Below the pieces are notes generated by a model that ran no database searches, was not told the DNA's origin, and saw only the letters and a program-made list of their open reading frames with translations. The position numbers and the translations under genes are program-made. Of a DNA stretch of 5,019 bases, positions 1 to 4,671 are shown one piece after another; the first letter of the stretch is position 1, and each line of letters opens with the position of its first letter. Source of the stretch: Paracoccaceae bacterium (GTDB taxonomy: Bacteria > Pseudomonadota > Alphaproteobacteria > Rhodobacterales > Rhodobacteraceae); contig JAESRD010000246.1 of assembly GCA_016764835.1 (NCBI GenBank), positions 1 to 5,019 of the forward strand. The letters run 5' to 3'.

Positions 1-82
1 CCGTTGCGCGTGTATGCGCTTGGCCATTCTTGTTTGGAATTGACCTACGGTCAGGCCCTCTGGCCCAGAATATCTGGGCCAT
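1..82 (-). CDS. Possible 5' end of an unrecognised gene, cut by the left edge
   Basis: An ATG at 82-80 on the minus strand opens a frame of 27 codons with no stop before the window edge; it begins MAQIFWARGPDRRSIPNK. A GGGAG Shine-Dalgarno-like sequence (complement of 88-92) lies 5 bases before the ATG, and the frame starts 14 bases after the stop of the ydeI-like gene, so it could be the next gene of the same transcript. I do not recognise the protein. Against it: 27 codons is short enough to stay open by chance, and the first codons are made of an inverted repeat (61-81) that could instead be a transcription end signal. Low confidence. Confidence 0.2.
   Translation of the reverse strand, partial: MAQIFWARGPDRRSIPNKNGQAHTRAT
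41..53. repeat. Small inverted repeat, 5-bp arms
   Basis: TGACC (41-45) and GGTCA (49-53) are exact inverted repeats around a 3-base centre. The repeat stands 7 bases from the larger repeat at 61-81. It is short and could be chance; it is noted because two hairpin-forming units follow each other beyond the 3' end of the ydeI-like gene. Confidence 0.3.
61..81. repeat. Inverted repeat beyond the 3' end of the ydeI-like gene, possible terminator stem
   Basis: TGGCCCAGA (61-69) and TCTGGGCCA (73-81) are perfect 9-bp inverted repeats separated by 3 bases. In RNA they would form a GC-rich stem. On the minus strand the stem begins 15 bases after the stop of the ydeI-like gene, which suits a transcription terminator or a 3'-end-stabilising hairpin. 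There is no run of T on either side, so it is not a textbook intrinsic terminator. It also lies inside the first codons of the possible minus-strand frame that starts at 82. Confidence 0.5.
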
Positions 83-96
83 CTCAGCTCCCAACT

Positions 97-666
97 CTAT
101 TGTTTCTTTCGCAATGTTGGAATTTTCAGCCCGGCTTCAGATGACGCAATCAAAATGCCAAGCCTTTTCAAACGTGTCTCTTCTCTCTTGGCGCTCATGA
201 CCCACCAAATAGAATCTCGCCTGTAAGACGGTGCCAAATTTGTAAGGAATTGCCAGGCCGGGTGGTTGGCCCTAATTTGATCTTCGTACTCTCTTGAAAG
301 TGGTACATTTCTATCTGCAGAACTGTAACCTTTTGCATCAGATCTGTTGTCAAAGAGTTGCAGTCCTGCTGGCTTCATCTTTCCAAGCTCGATGAGTGCT
401 CTAACCTTTTTGACGTTCACAGCACTCCAAACACTCGCAGCTTTGCGCGGGGTGAAGCGGATTTTATAGCTTTGCGCGTCAATGGTTTTTCGAATGCCAT
501 CGATCCACCCAAAACAAAGAGCGACATCGACTGATGCCGACCATGTTAGGCTTGCACGCCCTGTGCTTTTCCGTAAATAGCCGACCCAAAGCTCACGCGC
601 ACCGGCATTTTCCTCGAGCCAATCACTAAACTCTTCTTGGCTCTTGAAAAAGATCACATCTACCAT
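97..666 (-). CDS. YdeI/OmpD-associated family protein
   Basis: The 189-residue product matches the YdeI/OmpD-associated family, sometimes annotated as bacteriocin-protection proteins. The biochemical role is unknown. Conserved blocks visible: ELWVGYLRKSTGRAS (25-39), ALCFGWIDG (49-57), IRFTPRK (69-75), SVWSAVN (78-84), KMKPAG (96-101), and the C-terminal SYRRDSIWWVMSAKREE block typical of the family. No signal peptide or membrane segment is seen, so it should be cytosolic. Length is usual for the longer family members. The start is firm: GGAGG (complement of 675-679) lies 8 bases before the ATG, and an in-frame TAG (complement of 691-693) sits upstream. Hand counts of G+C in three 60-base lines (121-180, 181-240, 301-360) give 27, 29 and 23, clearly below the plus-strand genes, which may mean a different origin. 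It is transcribed away from all the core genes to its right. Confidence 0.9.
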   Translation of the reverse strand: MVDVIFFKSQEEFSDWLEENAGARELWVGYLRKSTGRASLTWSASVDVALCFGWIDGIRKTIDAQSYKIRFTPRKAASVWSAVNVKKVRALIELGKMKPAGLQLFDNRSDAKGYSSADRNVPLSREYEDQIRANHPAWQFLTNLAPSYRRDSIWWVMSAKREETRLKRLGILIASSEAGLKIPTLRKKQ

Positions 667-911
667 TCTGCGTGCCTCCGCATTTAGCCGCTAACCTTCA
701 ATATGGGCCACTCAAATGTGGTAGCTCATTCATCGATCGAATTTGCCGAATACCTGAGGCAGAGCGAGATTAACACTATTGCTTATTGTGTGAAACAGGT
801 CGCCATGATTTCGCCATCGCAGATTTTTGTTCGCAAAGCAGCATCCGACTACCAGGGTACGACGCCACCACTGAGCCAAGCCATGGGTCCACAACGCGCC
901 ACTCTTTCTCC

Positions 912-943
912 TTGACTTTCTGCGCCTGCAAAGTAATTAAATT
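912..943 (+). promoter_or_regulatory. Probable promoter of the hydratase gene
   Basis: TTGACT at 912-917 matches five of six bases of the sigma-70 -35 consensus. It is followed by an AT-rich block at 934-943. The -10 element is uncertain: TAAATT at 938-943 is the best hexamer but leaves a 20-base spacer, AGTAAT at 932-937 leaves 14, and TAATTA at 934-939 leaves 16 but matches poorly. It is the best candidate in the 322-base gap and sits about 45-75 bases before the ATG at 989. Confidence 0.35.
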
Positions 944-976
944 ACCAATCAGCTCTACCTTTTGCACGTTAATTGC

Positions 977-982
977 GGAGAG
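977..982 (+). promoter_or_regulatory. Ribosome binding site that decides the hydratase start
   Basis: GGAGAG lies 6 bases before the ATG at 989. An in-frame TTG at 962 would add nine residues but would place this sequence inside the coding region. The site therefore favours ATG 989. Confidence 0.7.
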
Positions 983-988
983 ACCCTA

Positions 989-1432
989 ATGTTGGCCAAT
1001 GAGACACGCGGCACGATTTGTATTGAAGAGATAGAAGTCGGCATGATCCGCAGCCTGCGCAAACAGGTGACCGACAAAGATATCGCTATGTTTTCAGAGG
1101 TTTCGACCGATAGGAACCCGGTTCATCTCGATGAAGCCTATGCAAGAGACACCATCTTTTCTGGCCGTATTGCCCATGGCATGCTGACGGCAGGGCTGAT
1201 CTCAGCCGTAATCGGCGAGCAGCTGCCCGGTCATGGCAGTGTCTACCTCGGCCAAACGCTTAAGTTTCTGGCCCCCGTGCGCCCCGGCGATGTGGTCACA
1301 GCGCAGGTTGAAGTTACGGCGATTGACTATGCAAAACGGCGGGTTACGCTGAAAACCACTGCATTGATTGTCAGTAAAAAAGTGCTGGTCGGTGAGGCGC
1401 AAGTGCTTGCCCCGTCTCGCAAATTTGACTAG
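989..1432 (+). CDS. MaoC family dehydratase, PhaJ-like (R)-specific enoyl-CoA hydratase
   Basis: The 147-residue product is a single-hotdog MaoC-domain protein. Members hydrate trans-2-enoyl-CoA to (R)-3-hydroxyacyl-CoA, linking beta-oxidation to polyhydroxyalkanoate or other 3-hydroxyacyl products. The hydratase-2 signature is intact: FSEVSTDRNPVHLDEAYA (35-52) with catalytic Asp41 and His46, then the GRIAHGML block, GSVYLGQTLKFLAPVRPGD and a VTAQVEV strand, very close to Aeromonas PhaJ as I remember it. PhaJ is about 134 residues, so this is slightly longer, with about ten extra residues before the domain. ATG 989 was chosen because of the GGAGAG ribosome site. The stop is 84 bases before ribF, without a visible terminator, so read-through into the ribF operon is possible. 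No pha genes are in view; the physiological substrate (polyester, fatty acid or another acyl-CoA pathway) is open. Confidence 0.9.
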   Translation: MLANETRGTICIEEIEVGMIRSLRKQVTDKDIAMFSEVSTDRNPVHLDEAYARDTIFSGRIAHGMLTAGLISAVIGEQLPGHGSVYLGQTLKFLAPVRPGDVVTAQVEVTAIDYAKRRVTLKTTALIVSKKVLVGEAQVLAPSRKFD

Positions 1433-1464
1433 CTCGCGCAGCACTTTGCCAACAATGCCCAATC

Positions 1465-1480
1465 CTATAGCCCACTATAG
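1465..1480. repeat. Paired CTATAG hexamers before ribF
   Basis: CTATAG occurs at 1465-1470 and again at 1475-1480, exactly 10 bases apart. Each copy is its own reverse complement, so the pair is both a direct and an inverted repeat, on the same face of the helix. It lies in the 84-base gap between the hydratase stop and the ribF start. TATAGC within each copy could also serve as a -10 element, but no -35 lies at a suitable distance. Function unknown; may be chance. Confidence 0.3.
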
Positions 1481-1516
1481 CTTGCGCCGCCCGGCAGGTA
1501 ACGCTAGCCAAAGCCT

Positions 1517-2455
1517 ATGCGGATAATCAGAGACAGTCTTTTCCTTGACCCTACCGACCGAGGTGCAGCCTGCGCGCTCGGTAATTTTGATGGGGTCCAC
1601 CTTGGCCACCAAGCCGTTGTCGCCACCGCGCGCGCCGCGGCAAAGGCGGCCAATGCGCCGCTTGGTGTGCTCACATTTGAGCCGCATCCGCGCCAGTTCT
1701 TTGCCGGTGATGCGCCACCGTTTCGGCTGATGAACGCTCAAGCCCGCGCCCACCGGCTAGAAAAACTCGGCGTTGAGCGGCTCTATGAGCTGCCGTTTAA
1801 TGCAGCCCTCGCCGCCCTGTCGCCCGAAGAATTTGTCGAAGAGGTTTTGGTCAAACGGCTGGGCCTCGTTCATGTCATCACCGGGGCCGATTTTCGCTTT
1901 GGCAAAGGCCGGGCGGGCACGGCGCAGGGGCTCGCCGAACAGGGCGCTGCCTTGGGCTTTGGCACCACCATCGCCCCGCTGCGCGACCTTGGCGGGCTAG
2001 AGATTTCGTCCACCGCCATCCGCACAGCGCTCAGCGAAGGCCGCCCCCGAGACGCCGCCAAGATGCTGGGCCACTGGCACCGGATCGAGGGCGAGGTTAT
2101 TCGCGGCGATCAGCGGGGCCGCGAGCTTGGCTTCCCGACAGCCAACCAGTCGATCAAGGGGTTGCACCCGCCGCGCTTTGGCATTTATGCGGTTAAGGTT
2201 GATGTGCTGGCCGGGCCACATATGGGCACCTATGACGGCGCTGCCTCGATCGGCATTCGCCCGACATTTGGCATTAACACGCCCAATTGCGAAAGCTTCC
2301 TGTTTGATTTTCGTGGCGATCTTTACGGCGCGCCGCTCTCGGTGGCGCTGGTCAGCTATTTGCGCCCCGAAGTCGCTTTTGACAACCTGCCAGCGCTGAT
2401 CACCCAGATGGATAAAGACTGCGACCAAGCCCGCACTCTGCTAGCCGATGTCTGA
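1517..2455 (+). CDS. ribF: Bifunctional riboflavin kinase / FAD synthetase
   Basis: The 312-residue product makes FMN from riboflavin and ATP, then FAD from FMN and ATP, in the cytosol. The N-terminal FMN adenylyltransferase half is a nucleotidyl-transferase Rossmann fold: GNFDGVHLGH (22-31) is the ATP-binding HxGH-type motif, followed by FEPHPRQFF (54-62), the GADFRFGKGRAGT block (123-135) and the ISSTAIR motif (163-169). The C-terminal riboflavin kinase half shows LGFPTAN (204-210, Mg/ATP site), GIYAVKV (222-228), SIGIRPTFG (244-252) and ESFLFDFRGDLYG (259-271), where Glu259 is the expected catalytic base. Both halves look complete and the length is normal. An in-frame TAG at 1505-1507 leaves ATG 1517 as the first possible start; the Shine-Dalgarno sequence is weak. 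No FMN riboswitch is visible in the short leader. The gene heads an operon and its last 8 bases overlap the next gene. Confidence 0.97.
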   Translation: MRIIRDSLFLDPTDRGAACALGNFDGVHLGHQAVVATARAAAKAANAPLGVLTFEPHPRQFFAGDAPPFRLMNAQARAHRLEKLGVERLYELPFNAALAALSPEEFVEEVLVKRLGLVHVITGADFRFGKGRAGTAQGLAEQGAALGFGTTIAPLRDLGGLEISSTAIRTALSEGRPRDAAKMLGHWHRIEGEVIRGDQRGRELGFPTANQSIKGLHPPRFGIYAVKVDVLAGPHMGTYDGAASIGIRPTFGINTPNCESFLFDFRGDLYGAPLSVALVSYLRPEVAFDNLPALITQMDKDCDQARTLLADV

Positions 2456-2900
2456 GCTGCGCCCCAAATTCTGGGAAACCATCCCGCTCGAGCAGTTGAA
2501 CCGCTCCGAATGGGAGGCGCTGTGCGACGGCTGCGGCAAATGTTGTCTCAACAAGTTAGAGGATGCCGATACGGGTGAGGTCGAACTCACCCGTGTTGCC
2601 TGCCGCTTGCTTGATGATGCAACATGCCAATGTTCGCAATATGAGACCCGCCACCAGATCGTCCCCGAATGTATTGTCCTGACACCAGAAACAATTGCTA
2701 AAACAATGTATTGGCTGCCGCTGACCTGCGCTTATCGGCTACGCTATACCGGCAAAAGCCTGCATGACTGGCACCCGCTAATCAGCGGCGATCCGGCCTC
2801 AGTGCACCGTGCCGGTATCTCAATGGTCGGGCAAACTGTTTCTGAGTTCGGCATGGATGAGGATGACTGGGAAAACTATATTATCGAGGACCCAAGCTGA
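2448..2900 (+). CDS. YcgN family cysteine cluster protein
   Basis: The 150-residue product belongs to the YcgN (UPF0260) family, which carries a putative zinc- or iron-chelating CxxCxxCC-type domain; its biochemical role is not established. The cluster CDGCGKCC (26-33) is followed by further conserved cysteines at 52, 60, 62, 75 and 94 and by blocks typical of the family: LNKLEDADTGEVELTRVACRL (split around 34-54), WLPLTCAYRL, WHPLISGDP and the VHRAGIS stretch. Length is normal and no membrane segment is seen. The start codon lies within ribF, with an 8-base overlap (ATGTCTGA), and no clear ribosome site precedes it, so translation probably depends on ribosomes finishing ribF. Its stop in turn overlaps the aldolase start by one base. 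The co-expression with a flavin enzyme suggests a metal or redox context, but that is inference. Confidence 0.93.
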   Translation: MSELRPKFWETIPLEQLNRSEWEALCDGCGKCCLNKLEDADTGEVELTRVACRLLDDATCQCSQYETRHQIVPECIVLTPETIAKTMYWLPLTCAYRLRYTGKSLHDWHPLISGDPASVHRAGISMVGQTVSEFGMDEDDWENYIIEDPS

Positions 2901-3955
2901 TGTATTTTGCCTCTGACAATGCGGGCCCAGCCCACCCCAAGGTCTTGGCCGCACTCACTCGCGCCAATGAAACCTACGCCAAAGCTTACGGCGAAGACAC
3001 GATAATGGACGCGGTCCGCACCCAGATCCGCAGCTTGTTTGAAGCCCCCGAAGCGGCAGTCTATCTGGTCGCCACCGGCACCGCTGCCAACGCGCTGACA
3101 CTGGCCAGCATGGCCAAGCCGTGGGACACAATCTTTTGCCCACCGACGGCCCATATCAACGAAGATGAGTGCAATGCGCCCGAGTTCTACACCGGCGGCA
3201 CTAAGCTGACGCTCGTCAGCTCTGAGGACGGTAAGATGAGCAATGCCGCCCTGCGCAAAGCGATTGAGGCCGAGCAGTCGCGCGGCGTTCATGGGCCACA
3301 GCGCGGCCCTGTCTCGCTGTCGCAAGCCACAGAGAAGGGCAGCAGCTATTCTTGCGCCCAGATCGCGGCTATTGGCAAAACCGCCGGTGATTTTGAGCTG
3401 AAGTTGCATATGGACGGCGCGCGTTTTGCTAATGCGCTGAGCTTCCTTGGCTGTAGCCCTGCTGAGATGAGCTGGAGGGCGGGCGTTTCAGCGCTGAGCT
3501 TTGGCGGCACCAAGAACGGCCTGTTGGGCGTTGAAGCTGTGGTGCTGTTTGACCCACAAATCGCTTGGGAATTTGAGCTGCGGCGCAAGCGCGGCGGGCA
3601 TTTATTCTCCAAACATCGGTTCTTGTCGGCGCAAATGTTGGCCTATCTTGAGGATGATCTATGGCTCGACATGGCGGCGGCGGCCAATGCCAGCAGCGCG
3701 GCTCTGGCCGGGGCGATCACCGCCTGCCCGGCCACTGAGCTGGTCTATTCAGCGCAATCAAACTTGCTGTTCTTTAACGCCCCGCGCCGGGTGCACAAAG
3801 CTTTGCACGATGCCGGCGCAGTTTATTATTTGTGGAACGGTGAGGTTGATAACGGCCCAGTCGATGAGACATTAACCGGCCGTTTGGTGTGCGACTGGTC
3901 AATGCCGCAAGCCGACGTGGCAGAATTTGTGGCCCTTTTAGAAGCGCTTAGCTAG
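2900..3955 (+). CDS. PLP-dependent threonine aldolase family protein (beta-eliminating lyase fold)
   Basis: The 351-residue product matches low-specificity L-threonine aldolases (LtaE-like), fold-type I PLP enzymes that split threonine or allo-threonine into glycine and acetaldehyde. Expected features are present: the N-terminal FASDNAGPAHP (3-13), YGED (30-33), GTAAN phosphate-binding loop (60-64), His85 in the position that stacks on the PLP ring, LHMDGARFANA (169-179) with Asp172 for the pyridine nitrogen and Arg175, and SFGGTKNG (200-207) with Lys205 as the Schiff-base lysine. Length is usual for the family. The start overlaps the ycgN stop (TGATG), with GAGGA at 2886-2890 nine bases upstream as ribosome site, so it is the third gene of the ribF operon. 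Its last 8 bases overlap the 3' end of the opposing isomerase gene. Exact substrate preference (L-threonine, L-allo-threonine, phenylserine, or D-specific relatives) cannot be told from sequence reading alone. Confidence 0.92.
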   Translation: MYFASDNAGPAHPKVLAALTRANETYAKAYGEDTIMDAVRTQIRSLFEAPEAAVYLVATGTAANALTLASMAKPWDTIFCPPTAHINEDECNAPEFYTGGTKLTLVSSEDGKMSNAALRKAIEAEQSRGVHGPQRGPVSLSQATEKGSSYSCAQIAAIGKTAGDFELKLHMDGARFANALSFLGCSPAEMSWRAGVSALSFGGTKNGLLGVEAVVLFDPQIAWEFELRRKRGGHLFSKHRFLSAQMLAYLEDDLWLDMAAAANASSAALAGAITACPATELVYSAQSNLLFFNAPRRVHKALHDAGAVYYLWNGEVDNGPVDETLTGRLVCDWSMPQADVAEFVALLEALS

Positions 3956-4553
3956 CCAGATGATGCTCAAGATCGTCAAGACGGTCTTGGCCCCAAAACC
4001 GCTCATCCGTGTCGGTTATAAAGAACGGTGTGCCAAACACACCGCGCGCAACCGCTTCTTCAAGGTTGGCCGCATAGGTTGCTTCGCTCAACGCCAAGTT
4101 GGTTTGCGCCAGCTCGGGGGCAAACCCGGCGGCGACCAGCACAGCGCGCACAACGGCAGCATCAGAAATATTGCGTTCTTCGGCCCAGCATGCCCGGCCA
4201 AACCCATGCAAAAGAGCGGCCAAATCGCCTTTTCCGTCTTTGCTATGCGCGTCTTGTGCGGCGATCATTGCATGGCTTGATGGCGCGATACTCACCGGAA
4301 AATACGCCGGGTTAATGTTCAGCTCCAAGCCCGCCTTTTGCGACTGTCGGCGCAGCTCTTGCAGCCGGTATGCCAGCCTGCTCGGGTGTCTGTCTGGCAA
4401 TGCAAGGCCGCCGGTGCGGCTAAACCCGGCAATCGCATCAAACGGTTTGTAGGTAATGGTAGCACCAGTCCGCGCTGCAATCTGCGCCGGCCGCAAGCCG
4501 CACATGTAGTTATAGGGCGAAAGCGTGGTGCAGAAAAAATCAATATGGGCCAT
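3948..4553 (-). CDS. 2-hydroxychromene-2-carboxylate isomerase-like protein (DsbA / kappa-GST fold)
   Basis: The 201-residue product matches the 2-hydroxychromene-2-carboxylate isomerase family, glutathione-dependent enzymes with a DsbA-like thioredoxin fold and helical insertion. Known members (NahD) act in naphthalene breakdown, but many homologues stand outside such pathways and have unknown substrates. Visible features: the first strand HIDFFCTTLSPY (3-14), where Ser12 takes the glutathione-activating position of kappa-class GSTs in place of a CxxC pair; YKPFDAIAGF (35-44); and the C-terminal RGVFGTPFF block with the conserved cis-proline Pro176, then FWGQDRLDDL (186-195). There is no signal peptide. 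ATG 4553 is the first standard start after an in-frame stop; the ribosome site is weak (AAAGAG, about 11 bases away). The gene converges on the aldolase gene with an 8-base overlap and diverges from prs. No aromatic-degradation genes are in view, so calling it nahD would be unsafe. Confidence 0.88.
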   Translation of the reverse strand: MAHIDFFCTTLSPYNYMCGLRPAQIAARTGATITYKPFDAIAGFSRTGGLALPDRHPSRLAYRLQELRRQSQKAGLELNINPAYFPVSIAPSSHAMIAAQDAHSKDGKGDLAALLHGFGRACWAEERNISDAAVVRAVLVAAGFAPELAQTNLALSEATYAANLEEAVARGVFGTPFFITDTDERFWGQDRLDDLEHHLAS

Positions 4554-4583
4554 AAGATGTTAACTCTTTCGTCCGGTTTGCTT

Positions 4584-4611
4584 TGCCTCAGCCTAGGCTT
4601 GTGCTACCCGA
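4584..4611 (+). promoter_or_regulatory. Candidate promoter of prs
   Basis: TTGCCT at 4584-4589 and GCTACCCG at 4604-4611 resemble, in part, the Caulobacter-type housekeeping promoter (TTGaCgS, 10-14 bases, GCTANAWC); the core TTG and GCTA are present with 13 bases between the two boxes, while the rest of the -10 box matches poorly. Transcription would begin about 50-55 bases before the prs ATG. Weak call, made because the gene needs a promoter in this short gap. Confidence 0.3.
4591..4600. repeat. 10-bp perfect palindrome in the divergent control region
   Basis: AGCCTAGGCT at 4591-4600 equals its own reverse complement. It lies in the 118-base gap between two divergent genes, within the spacer of the candidate prs promoter and over the -10 box of the candidate isomerase promoter. 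That placement would suit an operator for a dimeric regulator acting on both genes, but a palindrome of this size can arise by chance. Confidence 0.35.
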
Positions 4612-4618
4612 TGTCAAC
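4591..4618 (-). promoter_or_regulatory. Candidate promoter of the isomerase-like gene
   Basis: On the minus strand a perfect TTGACA -35 box (complement of 4613-4618) is followed after 16 bases by TAGGCT (complement of 4591-4596), which matches three of six -10 consensus bases, including the first two and the last. The implied leader is about 30 bases. The -10 box forms part of the palindrome at 4591-4600. Confidence 0.4.
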
Positions 4619-4658
4619 GATCCGATTCTGCCCGCCAATTCTGATCAATCCTACTGCC

Positions 4659-4664
4659 AGAGGA
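4659..4664 (+). promoter_or_regulatory. Ribosome binding site of prs
   Basis: AGAGGA lies 7 bases before the ATG at 4672. An in-frame TGA at 4642-4644 excludes longer versions apart from an unlikely CTG at 4654, so the site supports ATG 4672 as the start. Confidence 0.65.
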
Positions 4665-4671
4665 CCCCAAA

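Larger units (their letters stand above)
667..988. other. Non-coding stretch between divergent genes
   Basis: These 322 bases separate the starts of the ydeI-like gene and the hydratase gene, so they should carry both promoters. Short open frames exist on both strands, but none has a convincing ribosome site or a protein-like sequence. G+C is about 45% in the line 781-840, similar to the ydeI-like gene and lower than the hydratase gene (38 of 60 in 1201-1260). Apart from the promoter-like sequence near 912-943 and the ribosome site at 977-982, I see no RNA gene or repeat. Confidence 0.7.

Noticed and set aside
703..915. A 70-codon plus-strand open frame in the gap before the hydratase gene
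   Set aside because: No ribosome binding site, no recognisable domain, and overlapping open frames on both strands of the same stretch argue for chance.
776..967. Minus-strand frame and a tRNA D-arm-like string (GGCTCAGTGGT on the minus strand, near 878-888)
   Set aside because: No matching acceptor stem, anticodon arm or T-arm can be built around it, and the frame starts with GTG without a ribosome site.
962..988. TTG start at 962 adding nine residues to the hydratase
   Set aside because: It would bury the GGAGAG ribosome site, which is well placed for ATG 989.
786..989. A plus-strand frame whose TAA overlaps the hydratase ATG (TAATG), suggesting a coupled leader gene
   Set aside because: It needs a TTG start, has no clear ribosome site and an unlikely composition rich in Ser, Thr and Cys.
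1433..1516. FMN riboswitch upstream of ribF
   Set aside because: The gap is 84 bases, too short for the six-stem element, and none of its conserved strings are present.
1997..2428. 143-codon frame antisense to ribF
   Set aside because: It mirrors the strongly supported ribF coding sequence; GC-rich genes commonly leave long open antisense frames, and no domain is visible.
2876..3409. 177-codon frame antisense to the aldolase gene
   Set aside because: Fully overlapped by a gene with all its PLP motifs intact; the translation resembles no family I know.
3977..3989. CAAGAC/GTCTTG inverted repeat near the converging 3' ends, considered as a terminator
   Set aside because: The centre is a single base, so no hairpin loop is possible at full pairing; no T run follows, and it is codons of the conserved GQDRLDDL block.
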